Positions 5,167 through 10,912 of a stretch of 10,912 nt of DNA are shown here, piece after piece. A program made the translations under genes and the position numbers. The notes below the pieces were generated by a model. The model was not told the DNA's origin, did not search any database, and was given only the letters and a program-made list of their open reading frames with translations. Every line of letters begins with the position of its first letter. Within the stretch, counting starts at the first letter, position 1. This DNA comes from Gammaproteobacteria bacterium (GTDB lineage Bacteria; Pseudomonadota; Gammaproteobacteria; SZUA-21): NCBI GenBank assembly GCA_003233075.1, contig QIKQ01000201.1, positions 1 to 10,912 of the forward strand, given 5' to 3'.

Positions 5167-7248
5167 TTAGTGCTGTAATTTTGAAATATCGGCAATGCGC
5201 AAAAACTGATCGCGCAATGACTTCAGTAAAGTGAGCCTGTTATTGCGAAGATTTATATTTGTGTCCATCACCATAACGGCATCAAAAAAATCATCAACTG
5301 GCTGACGTAGAGTTGATAAGGTTTTCATCGCTTTTTCATAATCTGCGTTTTTAATGAGTGGTTCCAAAGTTTGCTTCAAGTCACTTAGTTTTTTTGCCAG
5401 ATTTTTTTCGGCGTCTTCTTTGAGGTGCTCAGTCTTAATTTTGTTTTGTTTAATATCACCCGATTTTTTCAGGATATTCGAAATTCGTTTATTAGCTGCA
5501 GCAAGGCTTTCTGCTTCAGCTAGCTTTTGAAATTGCTTTAAAGCATGAAGCCGTTTATTTAAATCGTTTAGCTGGGTTGGTTTTAAGCAAATGACTGACT
5601 CAATTAGGTCATGAGAAAACCCCTGACTTTTATAATAAACTTCAATTCGTGCGAAGAAAAATTGGTGTAGAGCATCTAATGATTTTTGATCAATAGTCAC
5701 CTTAGTTTTAGATTTGTACAGTGATGCTGATTTCTTCAGTAGATCGCTTAGGTCTAATTCCAACTTTTGCTCGATCAATATTCGCACACAAGCTAAAGCT
5801 GCTCTTCTTAATCCGAAGGGGTCTTTGTCGCCAGTTGGGCTTTGGCCAATGCCAAAAATGCCGACTAGGGTATCCATTTTTTCTGCCAGTGCTAATGCTT
5901 GCGCAATAGAACTTTCGGGCAACTTATCACCTGAAAATCGTGGTTGGTAATGTTGTTCGATCGCATAAGCGACATCGTTATTTTCGCCGGATACGGTTGC
6001 ATAATAACGGCCCATAATGCCTTGCAAGTCGGGAAATTCTCCGACCATGCCAGTCATTAAATCACACTTAGAAAGTAGGGCAGCTCGTTCGCAAGATTTT
6101 ACATCGAGCTTTAAAGTTTTTGCAATGTGGGAGGTTAAACCCTGAACCCGAATTGTCTTATCGTATAAGCTGCCAAGTTTATTTTGAAAAGTAACAGTCT
6201 TAAGATTCTCCACATATTCATCGAGGTTTTGTTTTTGGTCCTGATTCCAGAAAAATTGTGAATCAGCAAGCCGAGGACGAATGACTCGTTCATTGCCAAG
6301 TTTAACCTGGATGGGGTCTTTGCTTTCGATGTTACAAACAGTAATAAAATTGGGCATCAGCTCACCTTTGGAATTTTCCAAATGAAAATACTTTTGGTGA
6401 TTTTTCATGGCTGAAATGAGCGCTTCGGCGGGAACCTCAAGAAATTCTTTATCAAATTCACCCATTATTGCATTTGGCAGCTCTACCATGGCAGTTACTT
6501 CATCAAGTAAATTATTATCGATAATCGCTTCCGCCCTGATTGACGACGCTAGTTTATTGACTTGTGATTCGATTAATTTTTTACGAGTTTCAAAATCAGC
6601 AATAACCGAACCTTTCTCTTTTAAGGTTTTTTCATAAGCTGATGCAGTGTTGATTTTAATTTCCTGCGGATGATGAAAGCGATGCCCTCGGCTATTGAAA
6701 CCAGATTTAATTGAATAAATTTCTGCTTCTATAAGGTCATTACCAAATAATAAGACTATCCAATGAACTGGCCGCACAAAACTCACACTAGAATTTCCCC
6801 AGCGCATGCGCTTAGGAATAGGCAACTTATCCAAGGAAGTTTCGACAATATTTGGAAGAAGCTGGTGAATAGTTTTGCCATTTTCAGTTAGCTGGTAACT
6901 CAGCCACTCACCCTTATCAGATTTAATTGTTTGCAGTTGATCAAATTCGATACCACAAGACTTAGCAAATCCCAGCGCCGCCTTACTTGGATTGCCTTCT
7001 TTGTCGTACGCCGCTTTAATGCCTGGGCCTTTTTTTGTAATAATTCGGTTTTCTTGCTTTTCGTCTAAGCCCTGCATTAAGACGGCAAGACGTCTGGGAG
7101 TGGCAAAAGTACGATAGCCATTAAATTCAAGATTCAGGCTATTAAGCTGGTCACTAATATTTTCCCAAAAAGCATTAATGAGTTTAAGCAAAGCCTTTGG
7201 TGGCAATTCTTCTGTACCAATTTCAATGAGTAAATCTTGCTTAGTCAT
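5167..7248 (-). CDS. glyS: Glycyl-tRNA synthetase beta subunit
   Basis: Beta subunit of the bacterial alpha2beta2 glycyl-tRNA synthetase; it binds tRNA-Gly and works with GlyQ to charge it. The 693 residues compare with 689 in E. coli, so the gene is complete. Family hallmarks are LLIEIGTEELPP (6-17), RMRWG (148-151 region), HQKYF (284-288), KCDLMTGMVGEFPDLQG (394-410) and GDKDPFGLRR (473-482). The last ~100 residues form the helical anticodon-binding (DALR-like) domain. The start overlaps the glyQ stop by 8 nt, and the Shine-Dalgarno site AAAGGAGAA (7254-7262) lies inside the end of glyQ. This overlap suggests translational coupling and balanced subunit amounts. Confidence 0.97.
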   Translation of the reverse strand: MTKQDLLIEIGTEELPPKALLKLINAFWENISDQLNSLNLEFNGYRTFATPRRLAVLMQGLDEKQENRIITKKGPGIKAAYDKEGNPSKAALGFAKSCGIEFDQLQTIKSDKGEWLSYQLTENGKTIHQLLPNIVETSLDKLPIPKRMRWGNSSVSFVRPVHWIVLLFGNDLIEAEIYSIKSGFNSRGHRFHHPQEIKINTASAYEKTLKEKGSVIADFETRKKLIESQVNKLASSIRAEAIIDNNLLDEVTAMVELPNAIMGEFDKEFLEVPAEALISAMKNHQKYFHLENSKGELMPNFITVCNIESKDPIQVKLGNERVIRPRLADSQFFWNQDQKQNLDEYVENLKTVTFQNKLGSLYDKTIRVQGLTSHIAKTLKLDVKSCERAALLSKCDLMTGMVGEFPDLQGIMGRYYATVSGENNDVAYAIEQHYQPRFSGDKLPESSIAQALALAEKMDTLVGIFGIGQSPTGDKDPFGLRRAALACVRILIEQKLELDLSDLLKKSASLYKSKTKVTIDQKSLDALHQFFFARIEVYYKSQGFSHDLIESVICLKPTQLNDLNKRLHALKQFQKLAEAESLAAANKRISNILKKSGDIKQNKIKTEHLKEDAEKNLAKKLSDLKQTLEPLIKNADYEKAMKTLSTLRQPVDDFFDAVMVMDTNINLRNNRLTLLKSLRDQFLRIADISKLQH

Positions 7249-8179
7249 GAGCGTTCTCCTTTAACATAGGAAAGCCAAGCTTTTCGCGACGCTCGTAATA
7301 GGTTTCAGCAACACAACGCGATAGTTTGCGAATTCGGCCAATGTAGGCAGCTCGTTCAGTAACAGAAATAGCATGCCTGGCATCGAGTAAATTAAAAATA
7401 TGCGATGCCTTCATCATTTGTTCATAGGCGGGTAGGGGTAAAGATCTTTCAATGAGCGACAGACTCTCTTTTTCGCAATTCTCGAAGCTTATATATAAGG
7501 TATCGACTTGGGCGTGTTCAAAATTATAAGCTGACATTTCGACTTCATTTTGATGAAATACATCACCGTAGGTCACTACGCCTTCAGGAGTTTTCGCCCA
7601 AACTAGATCAAAAATGCTATCTACTTTTTGCACGTACATTGCCAGTCGTTCAAGACCGTAAGTAATTTCACCACTGACGGGACGACATTCTAAGCTTCCG
7701 ACCTGCTGAAAATAGGTAAATTGAGTTACTTCCATGCCATTTAGCCAAACTTCCCAGCCTAATCCCCAGGCACCTAATGTCGGTGATTCCCAATTATCCT
7801 CAACAAAGCGAATATCATGAACCAATGGGTCAAACCCCAGCATGCGCAAGGAATCTAAATACAATTCTTGAATGTCGCTGGGTGAAGGCTTTAATAAAAC
7901 TTGAAACTGATAAAAATGCTGTAGTCGATTTGGGTTTTCACCATATCGGCCATCGGTTGGTCGGCGGCAAGGTTGGACATAAGCTGCATGCCAGGGCTCA
8001 GGCCCAATTGAACGTAAAAAAGTAGCAGTATGAAATGTGCCAGCACCAACTTCTAAGTCATAAGGTTGAACAATAACGCAGCCTTTTTTAGCCCAGTAAT
8101 CTTGCAGTGCCATGATAAGGCCCTGAAAACTTGATAAATCGAACGAGCTATTAGTAGGGTGTGGATTAGTTGATGACAA
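7241..8179 (-). CDS. glyQ: Glycyl-tRNA synthetase alpha subunit
   Basis: Catalytic class II synthetase subunit that activates glycine with ATP and transfers it to tRNA-Gly, paired with GlyS. The 312 residues compare with about 303 in E. coli. Visible signatures are FQGLIMALQDYWA (18-30), the motif 2 region CRRPTDGRYGENPNR (71-85), HDIRFVEDNWESPTLGAWG (121-139), the substrate-pocket segment MEVTQFTYFQQ (149-159) and motif 3 at GEITYGLERLA (170-180). The ATG at 8179 is chosen because AAGGAA lies about 9 bp upstream and the domain starts shortly after. The N-terminus (MSSTNPHPTNSS) is a little longer than usual. It is the first gene of the minus-strand operon. No T-box or tRNA-sensing leader is visible in the ~75-nt untranslated region. 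Confidence 0.97.
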   Translation of the reverse strand: MSSTNPHPTNSSFDLSSFQGLIMALQDYWAKKGCVIVQPYDLEVGAGTFHTATFLRSIGPEPWHAAYVQPCRRPTDGRYGENPNRLQHFYQFQVLLKPSPSDIQELYLDSLRMLGFDPLVHDIRFVEDNWESPTLGAWGLGWEVWLNGMEVTQFTYFQQVGSLECRPVSGEITYGLERLAMYVQKVDSIFDLVWAKTPEGVVTYGDVFHQNEVEMSAYNFEHAQVDTLYISFENCEKESLSLIERSLPLPAYEQMMKASHIFNLLDARHAISVTERAAYIGRIRKLSRCVAETYYERREKLGFPMLKENAHD

Positions 8180-8260
8180 GACTCAATTTCCTTAATTAAA
8201 TTGTTTTTGATTAATTGCTTAAAAACCGTTAGTTGAAGTGTGAATTACTTAGTGGGCGAC

Positions 8261-8289
8261 ATTATAGCCTGACTGCGTGCAGTTGCTAA
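8261..8289 (-). promoter_or_regulatory. Sigma70-type promoter for the glyQ operon
   Basis: On the minus strand, TATAAT (8266-8261) is a perfect -10 box. It lies exactly 17 bp downstream of TTAGCA (8289-8284), which matches the -35 consensus in 4 of 6 bases. Transcription would begin near 8254 and leave about 75 nt before the glyQ ATG, with AAGGAA as the ribosome binding site. Confidence 0.65.
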
Positions 8290-8339
8290 GTTATTAATTC
8301 TATTTATTTGTTCCTGAAAAAATAGTCGCGATGAGTTTA

Positions 8340-8367
8340 TTGTGCGGATAAGCGATTCCAGTATATT
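8340..8367 (+). promoter_or_regulatory. Possible promoter for the gene at 8486
   Basis: TTGTGC (8340-8345), a 16-bp spacer and TATATT (8362-8367) make a moderate sigma70-like match. A TTGCGG at 8398 has no good -10 partner at 17 bp. The divergent arrangement with the glyQ promoter requires some promoter here, but which hexamers are used is uncertain. Confidence 0.3.
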
Positions 8368-8474
8368 ATTAGAGTACATTTTCTTAATTGATTCAGCTTG
8401 CGGCGGGGTAGCTTATTAGTGCTAAAGTATGGGCATGTTCGTGCCGAAATGATGAATAGAGAGTAATGCTAGCC

Positions 8475-8481
8475 AAGGAGG
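8475..8481 (+). promoter_or_regulatory. Strong Shine-Dalgarno site for the gene at 8486
   Basis: AAGGAGG is a near-perfect anti-16S match, 4 bp before the ATG at 8486. The spacing is slightly short, but the site fixes the start codon and suggests efficient translation. Confidence 0.7.
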
Positions 8482-8485
8482 CTCC

Positions 8486-9049
8486 ATGGCAGAATTGGTA
8501 ACAGATAGTGTTAAAGCGCAATGGCAGAATCTAGTCAGTGATGCTGCGATCAATTGTGATTATAATTTAGACGAAGAAATCGAAAGTTATTTGGTTTTTG
8601 CTTTAATTCGCTTTACACAGCGTCCAGACCTTTCCGACTCAGTGATTGCTTTAGAGTATATGCAGTCAGTAGCAGAGTCCGGCCATCAACAATTAAACCA
8701 GTTACGCGATGTTGGCGACAAATGCCTACTATTTTCTGGACTTTACCCGCAAATGTACCGAAAAAAGATGGTTGATATCGGCTATTACGTCAATATGGGC
8801 CGCGCATCCTATGGCCAACTTGGACAAATGCTGCACAAAGGTTTCGCAGACTTGTATCAGAAGCTAGCTGAATATTTTGTTGCAATGACCGACATATTAC
8901 ATGCAATGCGAGAGCTGAATGGCCTTCCAGTTTTAGATCAAGCTGAAAAGTACGACTTTTGGATTAAATTTGATAGTGCATATTCGAAAAAGAGCTTAAA
9001 AGAGTTTTATAACGTAATTCCGTTTAGGCCAAGAAAAAGCAGAAAATAA
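8486..9049 (+). CDS. Uncharacterised conserved helical protein, gammaproteobacterial type
   Basis: A 187-residue soluble protein with no signal peptide or membrane segment and mainly helical composition. It resembles from memory a conserved family of about 200 residues found in gammaproteobacteria without known function; recurring features would be ESYLVFALIRFTQRPDL (28-44), DVGDKCLLFSGLYP (75-88) and the GRASYGQLG segment (105-113). No catalytic motif is evident. The C-terminus (FRPRKSRK) is basic. The start is secured by a strong AAGGAGG site. It is transcribed divergently from the glyQ operon and ends two bases before a nested hairpin element that may end its transcript. In Pseudomonas the neighbour here is tag (3-methyladenine glycosylase), so synteny breaks at this gene. 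No function is assigned. Confidence 0.8.
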   Translation: MAELVTDSVKAQWQNLVSDAAINCDYNLDEEIESYLVFALIRFTQRPDLSDSVIALEYMQSVAESGHQQLNQLRDVGDKCLLFSGLYPQMYRKKMVDIGYYVNMGRASYGQLGQMLHKGFADLYQKLAEYFVAMTDILHAMRELNGLPVLDQAEKYDFWIKFDSAYSKKSLKEFYNVIPFRPRKSRK

Positions 9050-9050
9050 A

Positions 9051-9144
9051 TGTGAAGGTGCCTGACCCTCACATAGCATCAGGTTCACTTACATAAATAG
9101 GTGAAGTTATTACAGCTGATACTGTGTGGGGGTCAGGTATTTTT
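9051..9144. repeat. Nested hairpin element (GGTGCCTGACCC type) downstream of the gene at 8486
   Basis: GGTGCCTGACCCTCACA (9057-9073) pairs imperfectly (13 of 17) with the complement of TGTGGGGGTCAGGTATT (9125-9141). Inside it, ATCAG (9078-9082) pairs with CTGAT (9116-9120), and TTCAC (9084-9088) pairs with GTGAA (9101-9105). The left arm alone can also fold (TGTGAAGGT with ACCCTCACA, 5-nt loop). A T-run (9140-9144) follows, so it may act as a terminator. GGTGCCTGACCC-like arms are, from memory, common around REP-type elements and their IS200-like transposases; no transposase is here. Confidence 0.6.
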
Positions 9145-9376
9145 CTGGCATCCTTATAGTGTTAAATTCGACACACAAATCAGCTGGCGATATTTAAAAT
9201 CCCTTGCTAACTTTAGAGCACGCTTTTTTTATATAAAGTATTAATAATATATTGCATAACCACATAGGAAATACGGGGACCGCGTTAGCCTCTTATTTAA
9301 TAATATATTTTAATAATATTTAGAATTCTGTTTGCTTTCATATTTGATTTTGTGCGCCATTTAAAGGGGAAAAAGA
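9145..9376. other. AT-rich non-coding gap
   Basis: No coding frame is visible. It contains two direct copies of the 12-mer TAATAATATATT (9242-9253 and 9298-9309); its reverse complement appears again at 10883-10894. No convincing -35/-10 pair for the downstream membrane protein gene was found. Confidence 0.4.
9363..9370 (+). promoter_or_regulatory. Ribosome binding site of the membrane protein gene
   Basis: AAAGGGGA sits 6 bp before the ATG at 9377. It supports this start over the in-frame Met at residue 5. Confidence 0.55.
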
Positions 9377-9982
9377 ATGCTGCATGCAATGCTTTTTTTT
9401 GCTCACATACTTGGGATCATTTGTGCTGTTTCAGCCATGTTTGTTAGTGAAAATGTTATATATCGAAAGTTCAAAAATTTTTCAACATCCGATTTTGAAT
9501 TAGTCAATGAGCTTAGTAATATAATTAAATTGTCTGTAGGCATGATATGGGTTTCAGGATTGGGCTTAATCTATTTAGGTTATCAGTCCAATTTGCTTTT
9601 TTTGGCGAATGAAAAAATTTGGGCGAAAATTATTATTGTTGCCCTAATTACTTTGAATGGTTTATATATTTCAAAATGTATTATGCCTCGAATAAAAACT
9701 CTCAACCACACAAAAACACTAGTTAATAGTTATTTCGAATCTTTCTTATTCCGCTTATCATTTGCAATTTCAGTGACGGGTTGGTTAGTGGCAATGTTTT
9801 ATGGCATAGCCAGGTTCATGAATAATAACCATAGCGTCTATTTTTTATTGCTCGTATTCGTAGGCGTCGTCTTGTTAGTGGTCATGGCTAGCTATATAAT
9901 CCGAAACGTTGAATTTTTACGCCCAAACAATGAAAAAGTTAAATATCAAGAAAATTTAAAAAACCACGCAGTTCGTAGATAA
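9377..9982 (+). CDS. Predicted five-helix inner-membrane protein of unknown function
   Basis: A 201-residue hydrophobic protein with about five transmembrane helices, near residues 4-24, 50-70, 82-101, 123-146 and 154-174, and a short basic C-terminal tail. The pattern of a helix-1 LFFAHILGI segment, a WAKIIIVALITLNGLYI helix (82-98) and a conserved MPR (103-105) after it resembles small bacterial membrane proteins of unknown role. I cannot tie it to a named family with certainty. No catalytic or metal-binding motif stands out; the single His in helix 1 (H10) is worth noting, as heme-binding membrane proteins use such residues. It seems to be a single gene, with gaps of 327 bp upstream and over 900 bp downstream. 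Confidence 0.75.
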   Translation: MLHAMLFFAHILGIICAVSAMFVSENVIYRKFKNFSTSDFELVNELSNIIKLSVGMIWVSGLGLIYLGYQSNLLFLANEKIWAKIIIVALITLNGLYISKCIMPRIKTLNHTKTLVNSYFESFLFRLSFAISVTGWLVAMFYGIARFMNNNHSVYFLLLVFVGVVLLVVMASYIIRNVEFLRPNNEKVKYQENLKNHAVRR

Positions 9983-10190
9983 AGCAAAGTAGCCTATTTC
10001 GTAAATAATCTAGGTTCTCGACACTGGGTTGAATATCACAGTCCAATAGTAGATTATAAAATGAAATATGTTGAATTCAACGTTTCTGCCAATACGAGAA
10101 GATTAAAATATCTGCTTTAGGGGATTTAAAAGATAATAATTAGCTTGGCCTGCTCTCAATTCCACTGACTCACTGCAATCGATTATTCAT
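9983..10190. other. Non-coding stretch after the membrane protein gene
   Basis: No gene is supported. It includes the perfect 12-bp palindrome GTTGAATTCAAC (10070-10081) and a 19-codon open frame (10061-10120) without a ribosome binding site. No clear terminator follows the membrane protein gene. Confidence 0.4.
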
Positions 10191-10294
10191 TTCATTTAAT
10201 GATGCTCTGGGTGGTTTATCCAGCGCACTTCCGTGTGCGCCGGATAAACGCCAAACCTCCTGTTTGGCGGCACCCATGTGCTTCACTAAATGAA
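10191..10294. repeat. Three-way-junction (cloverleaf-like) inverted-repeat element
   Basis: Three nested inverted repeats give one compact fold. The outer stem pairs TTCATTTA (10191-10198) with TAAATGAA (10287-10294), and TGGGTG (10208-10213) with CACCCA (10271-10276), with mostly matched bases between them. Hairpin 1 pairs TTTATCC (10215-10221) with GGATAAA (10242-10248) and GCGCAC (10223-10228) with GTGCGC (10235-10240), with a single A-C mismatch and a 6-nt loop. Hairpin 2 pairs CGCCAAAC (10249-10256) with GTTTGGCG (10262-10269), with a 5-nt loop CTCCT. Almost no unpaired bases remain at the junction. It is G+C-richer than its surroundings. It could be a structured RNA or a folded DNA mobile element. 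Confidence 0.65.
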
Positions 10295-10314
10295 CTGATC
10301 AATTTCAATGTTCG

Positions 10315-10419
10315 CACCGATATTAAGCGAAACGATCAACACACTAGGTAAAATCTAAAAATAAATTGTTGTGTTAAACGGAAGTCCTATCAAAATCGGT
10401 GTTTATAAACGTCCGTTTT
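10315..10419. other. Overlapping short inverted repeats, possible pseudoknot
   Basis: CACCGAT (10315-10321) complements ATCGGTG (10395-10401). AACACA (10338-10343) complements TGTGTT (10370-10375). AAACGGA (10376-10382) complements TCCGTTT (10412-10418). The last pair crosses the first, as in a pseudoknot. Each stem is only 6-7 bp, so chance is possible. Confidence 0.25.
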
Positions 10420-10557
10420 AAGGTAAGCAATAATTGAGTAATCTAGGGGCTTTGGGTCGAAAATGCCGATATAACGGTATTGTGACGCGATAAATTAGAA
10501 CGGAAGAAGTTAGAAAGGTTTCCCTATTTTTTTATTGTTTTTATACTTACCCAGAGC

Positions 10558-10741
10558 CTAGCCCGCATTTCTCACAGCCCGTCTACTGCGACGGCCCAAT
10601 TGCATACTATGACTCGTTTTCACTTGGTCCAAGCGCTCGACATAGTGTGGACTATGCCTGCGCACTTCTCGGTCGTGAAAGCGAGTCATAGCATACCCTT
10701 GAACCGTCTCGCTACGAAGTGCTGTGAGAAAAGCGGGCTAG
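10558..10741 (+). repeat. ~180-bp palindromic repeat, right copy (MITE-like)
   Basis: Complete copy bounded by CTAG on both sides (10558-10561 and 10738-10741). The terminal inverted repeats are CTAGCCCGC(A/T)TTTCTCAC plus AGC. Inner matched blocks are CTATGACTCG-TTTTCAC near 10609-10624 with its complement near 10676-10692, and CATAGT-GTGG-ACTATG at the centre. It is about 97% identical to the reverse complement of 1-180. The CTAG at both ends may be a 4-bp target duplication or part of the inverted repeats; because CTAG is self-complementary the sequence cannot decide. No transposase frame is present. Confidence 0.8.
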
Positions 10742-10788
10742 ATCTACTCGATAAATCTGTCAAGACAGTTGCCCTATTGTTTAAATAT

Positions 10789-10818
10789 TTGACAAATTGA
10801 ATATAAATTACCTAAGAT
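10789..10818 (+). promoter_or_regulatory. Promoter for the gene beyond the right edge
   Basis: TTGACA (10789-10794) is a perfect -35 hexamer. TAAGAT (10813-10818) follows after 18 bp and matches the -10 consensus in 4 of 6 bases. It lies 48 bp past the right palindromic repeat and points to a gene starting at or after 10913. Confidence 0.5.
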
Positions 10819-10820
10819 CG

Positions 10821-10869
10821 AAAAAAATCCCACCGAGAAATAAGTAAGCCGCTTAATTGAGGTTTTTTT
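10821..10869 (+). terminator. Leader hairpin with T-run, possible attenuator
   Basis: AAAAAAATCC (10821-10830) can pair with GGTTTTTTT (10861-10869), with one bulge. An inner stem TAAG-CCG-CTTA (10845-10855) sits inside. The T-run ends the structure, between the promoter and the next ribosome binding site. The stem is A-U rich and weak. Confidence 0.25.
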
Positions 10870-10900
10870 GTGTTCGAAATTAAATATATTATTAATATTT

Positions 10901-10906
10901 TGGAGA
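10901..10906 (+). promoter_or_regulatory. Ribosome binding site at the right edge
   Basis: TGGAGA lies six bases before the window end, so a start codon at about 10913 would be ideally spaced. It implies a plus-strand gene that begins just outside the window. Confidence 0.45.
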
Positions 10907-10912
10907 ATTTAA

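Noticed and set aside
8180..8254. T-box or glycine riboswitch in the glyQ leader
   Set aside because: The leader is only about 75 nt, with no specifier hairpin, T-box sequence or glycine-aptamer-like core, and T-boxes are not expected for gammaproteobacterial glyQS.
10061..10120. 19-codon frame (MKYVEFN...) in the gap after the membrane protein gene
   Set aside because: No ribosome binding site, too short to judge, and it overlaps the 12-bp palindrome. It could be a gene remnant but cannot be supported.
10249..10269. Integron attC-like site
   Set aside because: GCCAAAC and GTTTGGC resemble the attC core consensus (RYYYAAC/GTTRRRY) but break it at a key position. No integrase or cassette array is visible.
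10515..10535. Intrinsic terminator at the T-run near 10526
   Set aside because: The bases before the T-run (AAAGGTTTCCCTA) do not form a stable stem; only GG/CC would pair.
10600..10800. 66-codon open frame across the right palindromic repeat
   Set aside because: It lies almost wholly inside the palindromic element, has no ribosome binding site and no protein-like composition. The frame is a by-product of the repeat.

Overview
The window reads as chromosomal DNA from an AT-rich gammaproteobacterium. Two things support this. The GyrB is long (818 residues) and carries the extra C-terminal-half insert typical of gammaproteobacterial GyrB. The gene order gyrB(+), then a PlsC-type acyltransferase, gmhB, glyS and glyQ (all -), matches from general knowledge the origin-proximal arrangement of Pseudomonas and relatives. 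The genus cannot be named from the sequence alone.

Layout. Positions 1-182 hold a palindromic repeat of about 180 bp. Positions 182-533 are non-coding and carry an extended -10 promoter for gyrB (534-2990, +). Positions 2991-3484 are a convergent intergenic region packed with hairpins and degenerate copies of a ~48-bp dispersed repeat. A compact minus-strand cluster follows, transcribed from a good sigma70-type promoter at 8261-8289: glyQ (8179-7241), glyS (7248-5167), a MazG-like pyrophosphohydrolase (5157-4819), gmhB (4793-4221) and a PlsC-type acyltransferase (4213-3485). Gaps are -8, +9, +25 and +7 bp, so one operon is likely. Divergently, an uncharacterised helical protein (8486-9049, +) has a strong Shine-Dalgarno site and ends in a nested hairpin element (9051-9141). 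Then come a five-helix membrane protein (9377-9982, +) and about 930 bp without a gene.

That gene-free stretch holds a striking three-way-junction inverted-repeat element (10191-10294) and a second copy of the 180-bp palindromic repeat in opposite orientation (10558-10741). At the right edge there is a promoter, a leader hairpin and a ribosome binding site for a gene whose start lies just outside the window.

The coding content is largely housekeeping: DNA supercoiling, glycyl-tRNA charging, nucleotide clean-up, heptose synthesis for LPS, and phospholipid acylation. The unusual content is non-coding. Two inverted repeat copies about 97% identical bracket ~10.4 kb, and at least three other families of structured or repeated intergenic DNA are present. 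I found no defence system, CRISPR array, transposase gene or rRNA/tRNA gene, and no clear undescribed protein system. The best candidates for something undescribed are the cloverleaf-like element and the paired palindromic repeats.
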